A stretch of 64,000 nucleotides of DNA from G963662905 sp963676415 (GTDB taxonomy: Bacteria > Bacteroidota > Bacteroidia > Bacteroidales > WRLA01). The position numbers and the translations under genes are program-made. The stretch covers positions 558,001 through 622,000 of the forward strand of contig OY781097.1 in the NCBI GenBank assembly GCA_963676415.1. Direction: 5' to 3'. Below, piece by piece: positions 1 through 8,467 of the stretch; within the stretch, counting starts at the first letter, position 1; each line of letters starts with the position of its first letter. Below the pieces are notes generated by a model, which made no database searches, was not told where the DNA came from, and saw nothing but the letters and a program-made list of their open reading frames with translations.

Positions 1-1122
1 TTGCGTCACATCATATGATCCGGTCAAACACTTTTGTTCCTTTCCGTCCATAGAGTGCATAAACACCTGGTTATAACCGTCTTTCTCACTGGTAAACAAA
101 AAATACTTCCCGTTTTTCGTGAAATAAAGGTCATCATTAATGTCAATATAATATTTGTTTTTCTCCTCATAGAGCAAGCTGGTTTTCCCGTCATTTGCTG
201 ATGCCAGCAAAATCTCCAGATGGTTTTGATGACGGTTCAAACGATACACTGCCAGTTTTTCAGGATCAGAAGTCCATTTAATGCGCGGCACATACTGATT
301 GGTTTCTGAACCAAGATCAACCGGAGTTTTCGTTCCGCTTTCGAGTTCATAGATAAAAACCTCAACAAGCGAATTATCTTCACCTGCCTTGGGATATTTG
401 TATTTGTATTGCTCGGGGTAGAGCTCGCCATACATCGCAAACTGAAATTCCTTCACATTGCTCTCGTCAAAACGATAATAAGCGATACGGTGACCATCGG
501 GCGACCAGAAAAAGGCCCGCGTAAATCCAAATTCCTCTTCATAAACCCAGTCGGTAGTACCATTAATAATATGCCGGTCTTTGCCATCAGTGGTAATTTG
601 CTCCTCTACTCCCGACTTCAGGTCATATACAAAAAGGTTATTGTCGCGCACAAAAGCAATTTTATCGTTCAGTGGGCTAAAGCGAGCCAGACGTTGCTTC
701 CCGTTTTTCGAGAGTGCCGTAAGTTTTTTGGCTTCAATATCCCAGATATAAAAATTGGAACGTGATGAATGCCGGTATATACTCTCCGTTTCTGTAGGGA
801 ACAGGATATATTTTTCATCGGGGCTAAAGGAATAGGAACGGAAACGCAATGGCTCCCCGCCTTCTTCGGCAAGGATATCGGTGAGAACCGTAATGACTCC
901 CACGCGTTCACCGCTTTTATAGCTGTATTTGAATAAAGTATCCTTTTCAATTACGGCATAATGCTCGCCATCATTCAAGGATTTCAAACCCCGGACATAA
1001 GAAGGATAAAAATCTGCAGAACGGAAAATATCATCGAGACTGATCTGTTTTCCATGATCCTGCGCATGTGTACCTGCATAAAAACCGATGAAAAATAAAA
1101 GGAGGAAGGATAGGTTCTTCAT
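1..1122 (-). CDS. S9B dipeptidyl-peptidase IV-like serine peptidase, N-terminal part (3' end outside window)
   Basis: The minus-strand frame is open for 374 codons from an ATG at 1122-1120 to the window edge. It starts with a Sec signal peptide (MKNLSFLLLFFIGFYAGTHAQ), so the product is exported. The rest matches the N-terminal beta-propeller of dipeptidyl-peptidase IV: repeated blades such as SFSPDEKYILF and WSPDGHRIAYYRFDE, and the motif DWVYEEEF at residues 191-198, which carries the Glu pair that in DPP IV grips the substrate amino group. The alpha/beta-hydrolase domain with Ser-Asp-His lies beyond base 1 and cannot be checked. Family members release N-terminal dipeptides (X-Pro) in the periplasm or at the surface. 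A promoter-like site sits at 1155-1184. Confidence 0.88.
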   Translation of the reverse strand, partial: MKNLSFLLLFFIGFYAGTHAQDHGKQISLDDIFRSADFYPSYVRGLKSLNDGEHYAVIEKDTLFKYSYKSGERVGVITVLTDILAEEGGEPLRFRSYSFSPDEKYILFPTETESIYRHSSRSNFYIWDIEAKKLTALSKNGKQRLARFSPLNDKIAFVRDNNLFVYDLKSGVEEQITTDGKDRHIINGTTDWVYEEEFGFTRAFFWSPDGHRIAYYRFDESNVKEFQFAMYGELYPEQYKYKYPKAGEDNSLVEVFIYELESGTKTPVDLGSETNQYVPRIKWTSDPEKLAVYRLNRHQNHLEILLASANDGKTSLLYEEKNKYYIDINDDLYFTKNGKYFLFTSEKDGYNQVFMHSMDGKEQKCLTGSYDVTQ

Positions 1123-1154
1123 AAAAAATATAGTTTTGGTTGTGAAAAAACGAG

Positions 1155-1184
1155 TAAATTTACGCTAAATTAAACGATCCCAAA
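1155..1184 (-). promoter_or_regulatory. Bacteroidota-type promoter of the DPP IV-like gene
   Basis: On the minus strand TTTG (1184-1181) is followed after 18 bases by TAAATTTA (1162-1155), close to the TTTG-N19-TAnnTTTG consensus with one mismatch in the last base. It lies 32 bases upstream of the start codon. Assignment is from pattern only. Confidence 0.4.
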
Positions 1185-1221
1185 AGCGGTTCGAGTCAAA
1201 ACAACAAAAAACAAACAGAAC

Positions 1222-2112
1222 ATGCAGAAGTTCAGCAGCTTTCTTATTGTAATCCTTATTTCAACTACATTAAACGCCCAGGAAATCCCCAATGCAGGTT
1301 TTGAAACCTGGGAAGATGAAATTGGCTATCAGGAGCCTGAATACTGGCAATCGATCAATTCAGTAACAGCCGCACTTGGGCAGGTTCCTGTGTCGGCAGA
1401 TGCAAGCGATCCTTATGCAGGAAATTACGCCCTAAAGCTGGAGACCAAATCGGTCTTTGGCCTTGGGTTACCCGGTTTTGTTACGCTTGGCGCATTTGAA
1501 ATTGACTTATTGAACAGGAAATATTCCCTCAGCGGTGGCGTTCCTTATGCCAACCGACCGGGAAAATTCACCGGCCATTTCCGTTATTTACCACAAGGCA
1601 CAGACAGTTGCCTGGTTGTTGCAGCGCTCTTCCGCAATGACGGCACGCAAAGGGACACTGTTGGCGGGGCATTTTTCAGCACAAAAAACACCGTGGAAGC
1701 ATGGACGGAGTTTTCTGTCGATTTTGAATATTTCAGCGAAGAAAAGCCCGACAGCCTCAATATCTACATCATATCTTCTGCTTCGGAAGAAGCTTCAGCA
1801 GGAACAAAACTCTTTGTTGATGAATTGCAGCTTACAGGCTCTGCCGCAATCAACACATTATTTAATGAGCATTATGCTGTTTGGTATAACAATGCCCGGA
1901 GTGCCATCATCATTAAAAACAAAACATTTTCTCAGGAAAAAACAACCGCAAAACTATATTCCATTGATGGCCGGTTGCTCTTAAGCACCATCATCCCGCA
2001 AGGAATGACCGAATATACAATTCCCTGCCCCAAAGTCGATGCGGGCATATATATAATATGTATTCAAGACCGCAAAAACAATTATGCTCACAAATTATTT
2101 ATCAGCAAATAA
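1222..2112 (+). CDS. Secreted T9SS-sorted protein with PCMD-like domain
   Basis: A 296-residue product with a signal peptide (residues 1-19, cleavage after LNAQ). Residues ~20-210 begin with NAGFETWE and contain ALKLETK and a late FVDELQL strand; this pattern resembles the PCMD (putative carbohydrate metabolism) beta-sandwich of Bacteroidota surface proteins. Residues ~225-296 form a T9SS type A sorting domain: KLYSIDGRLL, then DAGIYIICIQDRKN, ending KLFISK. The protein is therefore predicted to be exported through the T9SS and attached to the surface or released. Ligand unknown. The sirtuin gene follows after 28 bases and may be co-transcribed, though no functional link is evident. Confidence 0.8.
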   Translation: MQKFSSFLIVILISTTLNAQEIPNAGFETWEDEIGYQEPEYWQSINSVTAALGQVPVSADASDPYAGNYALKLETKSVFGLGLPGFVTLGAFEIDLLNRKYSLSGGVPYANRPGKFTGHFRYLPQGTDSCLVVAALFRNDGTQRDTVGGAFFSTKNTVEAWTEFSVDFEYFSEEKPDSLNIYIISSASEEASAGTKLFVDELQLTGSAAINTLFNEHYAVWYNNARSAIIIKNKTFSQEKTTAKLYSIDGRLLLSTIIPQGMTEYTIPCPKVDAGIYIICIQDRKNNYAHKLFISK

Positions 2113-2140
2113 AGCTTTCACTTCTGAACACAGACTAAAA

Positions 2141-2878
2141 ATGAACAACGACCAACTCGCTCAGGCAGCTCAAATCCTTTCCGAAGCAATTCATGTTACC
2201 GCTTTCACAGGTGCAGGAATATCTGTTGAAAGTGGCATCCCCCCTTTTCGTGGCCCCGAAGGTTTATGGTCCAGATATGATCCGGTTGTGCTTGATCTGG
2301 ACTATTTTTTCCGCAACCCAAAATCTTCCTGGAAAGTAATTCGGGAAATTTTCTACGATTTTTTTGGAGAAGCCCGGGCAAATGAAGCACATACAGCTTT
2401 GGCTCAACTCGAAACAAAAGGGATTCTCAAAGAAATCATCACACAAAACATCGACAACCTGCACCAGGAAGCCGGCAGCAAAAATGTGATTGAATTTCAC
2501 GGCACATCGGAACACCTGATTTGCACCTCCTGCCACAAGGTTTATCCGGCCGCTGAAGTTAATCTGGACATCCTGCCGCCCCGTTGCTCCTGTAGTGGAT
2601 TGCTGAAGCCTGATTTTATCTTTTTTGGTGAAGGCATTCCACAGGATGCTTATGCAAAAAGCCTTCAGGCTGCTGAAAATGCAGATGTATTTCTGGTCAT
2701 CGGCACTACAGGAGAAATCATGCCGGCCAGTCAGATACCCTATCTGGCCAAACAAAATGGTGCAAAAATTATTGAAATCAACACAAAAGCATCCAATTAT
2801 ACCTATGGGCTTTCGGATGTGTTTTTACAAGGGAAAGCCACGGAAGTAATGCAAAAACTGCTTGAAAAGATGCCATAA
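2141..2878 (+). CDS. cobB: NAD-dependent protein deacylase, sirtuin family
   Basis: A 245-residue sirtuin. Start chosen at ATG 2141 because the upstream in-frame ATG at 2084 lies inside the preceding gene and adds non-sirtuin residues. Visible motifs in order: NAD-binding GAGISVESGIPPFRG, TQNIDNLHQEAG, catalytic His in EFHG, a zinc site of four cysteines (CTSC then CSC), KPDFIFFGE, and GTTGEIMPA where GTSxxVxPA is usual. Family role: removal of acetyl or other acyl groups from lysine using NAD, giving nicotinamide and O-acyl-ADP-ribose, in the cytosol. Length is normal for bacterial CobB. Confidence 0.93.
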   Translation: MNNDQLAQAAQILSEAIHVTAFTGAGISVESGIPPFRGPEGLWSRYDPVVLDLDYFFRNPKSSWKVIREIFYDFFGEARANEAHTALAQLETKGILKEIITQNIDNLHQEAGSKNVIEFHGTSEHLICTSCHKVYPAAEVNLDILPPRCSCSGLLKPDFIFFGEGIPQDAYAKSLQAAENADVFLVIGTTGEIMPASQIPYLAKQNGAKIIEINTKASNYTYGLSDVFLQGKATEVMQKLLEKMP

Positions 2879-2880
2879 AA

Positions 2881-2912
2881 AAAGCCGGCTATAGAAACCG
2901 GCTTTTTCTTTT
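2881..2912. terminator. Bidirectional intrinsic terminator between sirtuin and rho
   Basis: Stem AGCCGG (2883-2888) pairs with CCGGCT (2898-2903), flanked by an A-run before and a T-run after, so it can end transcription from both convergent genes. Confidence 0.8.
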
Positions 2913-2932
2913 TCAGATATAAGTTAATGCTC

Positions 2933-4798
2933 CTAACCATTCATGCTCAAGAGGAATTCTTCATTGCTTTGTGTATGTGCTATTCTGCTTTTCAGGAATT
3001 CCATTGCTTCCACAGAAGTCATGTCCGCAAGGTGGTTTCGCAGGATCCAGAGGCGCTGGAGGATGTCTTTTTCGAATAAAAGGTCATCGCGGCGTGTACT
3101 GGAAGCAACGATATCAATAGAAGGATAAATCCTTTTGTTCGACAGCTTACGGTCGAGCTGGAGTTCCATATTACCGGTCCCTTTAAATTCTTCAAAAATC
3201 ACTTCATCCATTTTCGAGCCCGTATCGATCAATGCCGTAGCAAGGATTGTAAGCGACCCACCTCCTTCTATCTGGCGTGCAGCGCCAAAGAAACGCTTGG
3301 GCTTATGCAGGGCGTTGGCTTCAACACCACCGGAAAGCACTTTGCCCGATGCAGGGCTTACAGTATTATATGCACGTGCCAAACGGGTAATTGAATCCAG
3401 AAGGATCACCACATCATGGCCACATTCGGTGAGCCTTTTCGCTTTTTCGAGCACAATATTGGCTACTTTCACATGGCGGTCGGCAGGTTCATCAAAAGTT
3501 GAAGAAACAACTTCTGCATTTACGCTGCGCTGCATATCGGTAACTTCTTCAGGGCGCTCATCAATAAGCAACACGATTAGATACACTTCGGGGTGATTAT
3601 GTGCAATTGCATTGGCTATTTCTTTGAGCAGCACCGTTTTTCCTGTCTTAGGCTGTGCAACAATCAAACCACGCTGGCCTTTGCCAATTGGGGTAAACAG
3701 ATCGACGATCCTGCTCGACATTGTTGCGTTCGGATGATCTGTCAGTTTAAATTTCTTTTCGGGGAAAAGTGGCGTAAGGAAATCGAAAGGGACACGATCG
3801 CGCACAATTTCCGGTTTTAAGCCATTGATGAGTTCCACTTTAATCAACGGGAAATATTTTTCACCTTCTTTTGGTGGACGAACCTGACCTTTAATGGTAT
3901 CACCGGTTTTCAGTCCAAAAAGCTTGATCTGTGTCTGGCTTACATAGATATCGTCCGGGGAATTCAGGTAATTATAATCGGAAGAACGGAGGAATCCGTA
4001 ACCGTCCTGCATAATCTCAATAACACCTTCACTTACGATTGCCCCATCAAAATCAACCTGAGGTTCTTCCCTTCGGTTATCCTGATAACGGTCTTGATTG
4101 CGATCCTGGTAACGATCCTGATTGCGGTCCTGATAACGGTTGTCATGGCTTCGGTTATCCTGATATGACGGACGTGAAGGCCGGCTGTAACGGTCGCCCT
4201 GATCTCGTTGGTCCCGGCTATCCCTTTGATAGGATTGACGGCGATCCTGACTGTAAGGTCTGCTATCACGATTGTCGCGGCTATCTCTGTTATCGGAATT
4301 ACGGGAATAATTTCTTTGCTGCGGCGGAGCATCCTGATATGTCCTGCGAGTTGGTGGTGCAGGGCTTTCAGCGGCAGGTTTAGGGTCTTCTGCCGTACTT
4401 TTGTTTTCTTCAGATGCTTCCGGCTGAGCACCAAGCTCCTTGATTTCATCTCGTGATCCGGTACTCGAAGTAGCCTCCGGTGCCGGTGGTGCAGGGATTC
4501 TCCTTCTACGGGCACGCCCCGCTTTTGATTCTGAACGATCTTCCTTTTTCCCTAAAGGGCTGTCAGCAACCGTTGAGGAGGCATCCTTTCCCTTATCGGT
4601 TTTGGATTCAAGCGGTTTATCTTGTTTAATACTTTCCTTTTTTTCTTTTGGTTTGGCTGGCTGCTTGGCTTGCTCATCAAGGATCATATAAACCAGATCC
4701 TGCTTTTTGCTCCCTTCGGTTCCTTCAATACCCATTTCCCGGGCTATCTCCTTAAGCTCAGCCAGTAACTTACGGCTTAATTGCGTGATGTCGTACAT
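2933..4798 (-). CDS. rho: Transcription termination factor Rho with long disordered insert
   Basis: A 621-residue hexameric RNA helicase that ends transcription. Domains: Rho N-terminal helical domain (residues ~1-45), an Asp/Asn/Arg/Ser/Gln-rich low-complexity insert (~46-250) with short tandem repeats of DRYQDRNQ type, the RNA-binding cold-shock-like domain (~255-330, containing DGYGFLR), then the ATPase with Walker A AQPKTGKT (~380-387), Walker B VILLDSITRLARAYN and the Q-loop region GGVEANALHKPKRFFGAAR. E. coli Rho is 419 residues; the ~200-residue excess is the insert, a known Bacteroidota feature linked in Bacteroides thetaiotaomicron to condensate formation. A probable promoter lies about 155 bases upstream, giving a long leader that contains a small hairpin. 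Confidence 0.97.
   Translation of the reverse strand: MYDITQLSRKLLAELKEIAREMGIEGTEGSKKQDLVYMILDEQAKQPAKPKEKKESIKQDKPLESKTDKGKDASSTVADSPLGKKEDRSESKAGRARRRRIPAPPAPEATSSTGSRDEIKELGAQPEASEENKSTAEDPKPAAESPAPPTRRTYQDAPPQQRNYSRNSDNRDSRDNRDSRPYSQDRRQSYQRDSRDQRDQGDRYSRPSRPSYQDNRSHDNRYQDRNQDRYQDRNQDRYQDNRREEPQVDFDGAIVSEGVIEIMQDGYGFLRSSDYNYLNSPDDIYVSQTQIKLFGLKTGDTIKGQVRPPKEGEKYFPLIKVELINGLKPEIVRDRVPFDFLTPLFPEKKFKLTDHPNATMSSRIVDLFTPIGKGQRGLIVAQPKTGKTVLLKEIANAIAHNHPEVYLIVLLIDERPEEVTDMQRSVNAEVVSSTFDEPADRHVKVANIVLEKAKRLTECGHDVVILLDSITRLARAYNTVSPASGKVLSGGVEANALHKPKRFFGAARQIEGGGSLTILATALIDTGSKMDEVIFEEFKGTGNMELQLDRKLSNKRIYPSIDIVASSTRRDDLLFEKDILQRLWILRNHLADMTSVEAMEFLKSRIAHTQSNEEFLLSMNG
4075..4146 (-). repeat. 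24-bp tandem repeats encoding DRYQDRNQ in the Rho insert
   Basis: About three tandem 24-bp units inside rho encode alternating DRYQ and DRNQ blocks. The bases are imperfectly repeated (for example gatcctgat, gatcctggt, gtcctgat), so copy number could change by slippage or recombination while keeping frame. Confidence 0.8.
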
Positions 4799-4953
4799 TG
4801 AATATAATTTTCAAATAAAATATGCTGAATAAAATAAGATGTGCTTTTTGAATAAATCTTGTGAAAATTGAATTAGCGGAATAATATTGATGCTTACGAA
4901 GTCCGCTATTTCGGGTTATCAAGATATAAACCTCTGATTGGGTTTATTTTGGG
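4799..4953 (-). promoter_or_regulatory. Long 5' leader of rho
   Basis: About 150 bases lie between the predicted start site and the rho ATG. The leader is A/T-rich and holds one small hairpin (AGCGGA at 4875-4880 with TCCGCT at 4902-4907). rho genes in several bacteria are autoregulated through such leaders; here that is only inference. Confidence 0.35.
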
Positions 4954-4961
4954 CAAAAATA
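4954..4961 (-). promoter_or_regulatory. -7 promoter element upstream of rho
   Basis: The minus strand reads TATTTTTG, a full match to TAnnTTTG. The nearest upstream TTTG is 24 bases away (4989-4986), slightly farther than usual. Confidence 0.5.
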
Positions 4962-5164
4962 TAAATTTTTTGGTATTTACCTACCCAAAATTGCATTTTT
5001 TTGCTCTATATCTTTCTAAAATCCTGTTTTTGCTTCCCTGCATCACTCATTTCAAGCAAAATGATACACATTTTCATTTCATCCTTAAAGAGAAAGAAGC
5101 TCAAACAGAAAAGGATTAAAATTTGTTGTGAAACGCTGTGGCCATTTTTGGCAGGAAACAATAA

Positions 5165-5197
5165 TTTGCCCTTCAACCTGCATTATTTCTATCTTTG
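5165..5197 (+). promoter_or_regulatory. Promoter of the DUF4293 gene
   Basis: TTTG (5165-5168), 21 bases, then TATCTTTG (5190-5197), a full match to the Bacteroidota consensus. The start codon is only 17 bases after the -7 element, so the mRNA leader would be about 10 bases or shorter. Confidence 0.65.
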
Positions 5198-5214
5198 CCG
5201 AAATTTTATGAACC

Positions 5215-5682
5215 ATGATACAACGAATTCAAAGCATTTTACTTTTTATTGCATTTATTGCAGGCGTTTTGACCTTTCTCTTTCCATTGGCTCAGATTCA
5301 GGGGGAACTCAACCTGCTCGAAATCTTTATTTATGGCATTGTTGACCTTACAAAAATGGGCGGCATTGAAGTGAATAGCGGAATCATAGCAGGACTTGTT
5401 GCAATTGGAGGGATTATCCCTTTGATTTCCCTCATCGCCATTTTTCTTTATAAAAACCGCCTGCGCCAGGCAAATTTGGCCCGAATCGGATTCTTTATTA
5501 ATATAGTGCTGATCATTTTCCTTTTTCTCTTCATCGATTTTATCAAAAAGCAGACCGGAAGCAATGTTTCCTACCAATTGGGCATAGGATTTCCCCTCAT
5601 CAGTGTAATTATGCTCCTCATATCGCGCAGAGCGATCATGAATGACGAAAGGAAAGTACGTGCTGCCGACCGTTTACGCTAA
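5215..5682 (+). CDS. DUF4293 family integral membrane protein
   Basis: A 155-residue protein beginning MIQRIQSILLFIAFIAG, the typical N-terminus of DUF4293 proteins of Bacteroidota. Four hydrophobic segments are visible (about residues 5-25, 55-80, 88-110 and 120-138), followed by a basic tail (NDERKVRAADRLR) that should be cytoplasmic. The function of the family is unknown. It stands alone between rho (divergent) and tRNA-Asp, with its own strong promoter and almost no leader. Confidence 0.82.
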   Translation: MIQRIQSILLFIAFIAGVLTFLFPLAQIQGELNLLEIFIYGIVDLTKMGGIEVNSGIIAGLVAIGGIIPLISLIAIFLYKNRLRQANLARIGFFINIVLIIFLFLFIDFIKKQTGSNVSYQLGIGFPLISVIMLLISRRAIMNDERKVRAADRLR

Positions 5683-5774
5683 TTTTTTTGTTGGCTTAAT
5701 TTACTGATAATAAGGGCAAAATGGCCGACACTCAAAAAAATCCAAAAGAAAGTTCATTTTTTTCACAAAAAAAA

Positions 5775-5805
5775 TTTGGTGGTTTAAAAATTCGGTGTAC
5801 TTTTG
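5775..5805 (+). promoter_or_regulatory. Promoter of tRNA-Asp
   Basis: TTTG (5775-5778), exactly 19 bases, then TACTTTTG (5798-5805): a perfect TTTG-N19-TAnnTTTG promoter, 36 bases upstream of the tRNA 5' end. Confidence 0.75.
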
Positions 5806-5841
5806 CACTCCGTTTGACACGAAAACGATCTAAAAATTCAC

Positions 5842-5916
5842 GGTCTGGTAGTTCAGTTTGGTTAGAATACATGCCTGTCACGCATGGGGTCGCGGGTTCG
5901 AGTCCCGTCCAGACCG
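5842..5916 (+). tRNA. tRNA-Asp (GTC)
   Basis: A 75-base cloverleaf: acceptor GGTCTGG pairs with CCAGACC, discriminator G as expected for Asp, anticodon stem CATGC/GCATG with loop CTGTCAC giving anticodon GTC, and a T-arm with GGTTCGAGTCC. The 3' CCA is not encoded. It has its own promoter and terminator. Confidence 0.97.
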
Positions 5917-5917
5917 C

Positions 5918-5945
5918 AAAGCTCCTCAAAAGGGAGCTTTTTTTA
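5918..5945 (+). terminator. Terminator of tRNA-Asp
   Basis: AAAGCTCC pairs with GGGAGCTTT across a short A-rich loop and is followed by a run of seven T residues. Confidence 0.8.
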
Positions 5946-6336
5946 TGCCCTATTATTTCGCATGCTTTTATTTTCATTTTCTCCGCAAATCCATTATTCA
6001 GCTTATCCCGCAAAAACCCAAATATAGTGTATAGCATTATGCATAATGCCACAATTGAGGATAATCAAATCAGGCCGTCCCAGGCAATCCTGACCGGATA
6101 TTTCGGCTTGCAAAAATCAATCCTGCCGTTTTGTCACTTCGCAATAAAAATATGTGCCAATCAAATGAGAAAATGTTTTTACCTGGATATCAGGTAATTA
6201 AAAAAACAAACCTCCATCCAACGGACAAAAACAGGTATAAAAAGCAGGCATTTAAAGCGCTGTGGCATAATGATTGACAGGCAAAGGGAGCAATTAAGAA
6301 CTTAAATCGTAAACACATTAAAAATACAATCATACA
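5946..6336. other. 391-base intergenic region upstream of dnaK
   Basis: No gene is supported here. I could not find a convincing TAnnTTTG promoter for dnaK nor a CIRCE-type inverted repeat, so heat-shock control of dnaK is not visible from the sequence. Confidence 0.5.
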
Positions 6337-8259
6337 ATGGGAAAAATTATAGGTATTGACTTAGGTACAACCAACTCATGTGTTGCCGTTATGGAAGGCA
6401 ACGAGCCTGTTGTTATCCCCAACAGCGAGGGACGCAGGACTACCCCATCTATTGTGGCATTCACTGAAAATGGCGAACGCAAAGTAGGTGACCCGGCCAA
6501 AAGGCAGGCGATTACCAATCCGGAAAAAACCATATTCTCCATCAAACGTTTTATGGGAGAGACATATGGAAGCACTTCAAAAGAAATCAACCGTGTATCG
6601 TATAAAGTAGTACGTGGCGACAATGACACACCGCGTGTACAAATCGATGACCGCAAATATACTCCTCAGGAAATTTCTGCTATGGTCCTTCAAAAAATGA
6701 AGAAAACCGCAGAAGATTATCTCGGCCAGGAAGTTACAGAGGCAGTAATTACTGTTCCTGCATACTTCAGCGACAGCCAGCGCCAGGCTACGAAAGAAGC
6801 AGGCGAAATTGCCGGCCTTACAGTAAAAAGGATCATCAATGAACCTACTGCTGCTTCATTGGCCTATGGTCTTGACAAAAAAGACCAGGATGTAAAAATT
6901 GCAGTTTATGACCTGGGTGGCGGTACATTCGATATTTCCATCCTCGAGCTGGGCGATGGCGTTTTCGAAGTAAAATCGACCAATGGCGACACACACCTTG
7001 GTGGTGATGACTTTGACCAAGTAATTATCGACTGGCTGGCAGATGAGTTTAAAAACGACGAAGGCATTGACCTGAGGCAGGACCCGATGGCGCTTCAGCG
7101 CCTGAAAGAAGCTGCCGAAAAAGCCAAGATTGAGCTTTCCAGCTCTTCGGAAACAGAAATCAACCTGCCTTACATCATGCCGGTGAACGGTATTCCAAAA
7201 CACCTTGTACGCAAACTGACGCGTGCAAAATTCGAGCAACTTGTTGACGTGCTGGTACAACGCACTATTGAGCCTTGCCGCAAAGCCCTTCAGGATGCAA
7301 AAATGAGCGCTTCGGATGTGGATGAAGTAATCCTCGTTGGTGGCTCCACCCGTATCCCAGCCATTCAGAAAGTGGTTCAGGAATTCTTTGGCAAATCACC
7401 TTCAAAAGGTGTAAATCCCGATGAAGTAGTTGCCATTGGAGCTGCGATCCAGGGCGGTGTACTTACTGGTGAAGTTAAGGATGTACTTCTGCTTGATGTT
7501 ACTCCGCTTTCACTCGGTATTGAAACACTGGGAGGCGTGATGACCAAACTGATTGAAGCCAACACAACCATCCCTACCAAAAAATCGGAAACATTCTCTA
7601 CTGCTGCAGATAATCAGCCATCTGTTGAAATCCATGTACTACAGGGAGAACGCCCTATGGCCAACCAGAACAAGAGCATCGGAAGGTTCCATCTCGACGG
7701 CATCCCACCATCACCACGTGGCGTACCACAAATTGAAGTAGCCTTCGATATCGATGCCAACGGTATTATGAATGTCAGTGCTAAAGATAAAGCTACCGGC
7801 AAATCGCAGAACATCCGTATCGAAGCATCAAGTGGCCTTTCGGATGATGAAATCAAAAAGATGAAAGCAGAAGCCGATGCCAATGCCGAAGCAGACAAAA
7901 AAATGCGTGAAGAAATTGACAAAATCAATCAGGCAGACGCCATGATTTTCCAAACAGAAAAACAACTGAAGGAATACGGCGATAAGCTTCCGGCAGACAA
8001 AAAAGGCGAAATTGAAGGCGCTATTGCTGAGCTGAAGAAAGCCCATGAAAGCAAAGACATTGCAGCAATTGATGCAGCGATGGAAAAACTAAACAACATT
8101 TGGCAACAAGCCAGCCAGCAAATGTATCAGGACGGCCAGCAGCAAGGACAGCCAAATCCGGGTGCAGGAGCAAATGGTGGTCAGCAAGCAGGTGGCCAGC
8201 AAAAAGGTCAAAATCCCGGTGGCGATGTAGAAGACGCTGATTTTGAAGAAGTAAAATAA
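6337..8259 (+). CDS. dnaK: Molecular chaperone DnaK (Hsp70)
   Basis: A 640-residue Hsp70. The ATPase domain begins IGIDLGTTNSCVAVMEG and carries the phosphate-2 motif AVYDLGGGTFDISI and the adenosine motif VILVGGSTRIPAIQ; the interdomain linker is DVLLLDVTPLSLGIE; the substrate-binding domain and alpha-helical lid follow. The C-terminus is Gln/Gly/Asn-rich and ends DADFEEVK, the EEVD-like tail of bacterial DnaK. It binds exposed hydrophobic segments with DnaJ and GrpE, neither of which is adjacent. It is followed by a strong terminator, so it is transcribed alone. Confidence 0.98.
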   Translation: MGKIIGIDLGTTNSCVAVMEGNEPVVIPNSEGRRTTPSIVAFTENGERKVGDPAKRQAITNPEKTIFSIKRFMGETYGSTSKEINRVSYKVVRGDNDTPRVQIDDRKYTPQEISAMVLQKMKKTAEDYLGQEVTEAVITVPAYFSDSQRQATKEAGEIAGLTVKRIINEPTAASLAYGLDKKDQDVKIAVYDLGGGTFDISILELGDGVFEVKSTNGDTHLGGDDFDQVIIDWLADEFKNDEGIDLRQDPMALQRLKEAAEKAKIELSSSSETEINLPYIMPVNGIPKHLVRKLTRAKFEQLVDVLVQRTIEPCRKALQDAKMSASDVDEVILVGGSTRIPAIQKVVQEFFGKSPSKGVNPDEVVAIGAAIQGGVLTGEVKDVLLLDVTPLSLGIETLGGVMTKLIEANTTIPTKKSETFSTAADNQPSVEIHVLQGERPMANQNKSIGRFHLDGIPPSPRGVPQIEVAFDIDANGIMNVSAKDKATGKSQNIRIEASSGLSDDEIKKMKAEADANAEADKKMREEIDKINQADAMIFQTEKQLKEYGDKLPADKKGEIEGAIAELKKAHESKDIAAIDAAMEKLNNIWQQASQQMYQDGQQQGQPNPGAGANGGQQAGGQQKGQNPGGDVEDADFEEVK

Positions 8260-8282
8260 ACCGTATTGGAACAAATAACCAC

Positions 8283-8309
8283 AAGGACATCTTCGGATGT
8301 CCTTTTTTT
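8283..8309 (+). terminator. Terminator of dnaK
   Basis: Perfect 9-bp stem AAGGACATC/GATGTCCTT with a TTCG tetraloop, followed by seven T residues. Confidence 0.92.
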
Positions 8310-8409
8310 GTATCCTTTTTTGGAATTCTTCCGACCAAAGCCCCAAAAATGCATATATTTGTTAACTTAAATTTAATTGGAGCCGATGTAAAGCTTTTAT
8401 GTTTATAAG

Positions 8410-8417
8410 TACTTTTG
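8410..8417 (+). promoter_or_regulatory. -7 promoter element of the lamin-tail/PKD protein gene
   Basis: TACTTTTG matches TAnnTTTG and lies 51 bases before the start codon. A second match, TATATTTG, is at 8354-8361. No well-spaced TTTG upstream element was found for either. Confidence 0.45.
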
Positions 8418-8467
8418 TCGCCCCGATACTCACATATTTAAGACAGTAAACCAAATTAAATTCTATT

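Noticed and set aside
5721..6197. 158-codon plus-strand frame
   Set aside because: It runs through the tRNA-Asp gene, its promoter and its terminator, and has no protein-like composition.
6200..6336. Heat-shock operator or sigma-32-like promoter for dnaK
   Set aside because: No inverted repeat or recognisable element was found in the upstream sequence.
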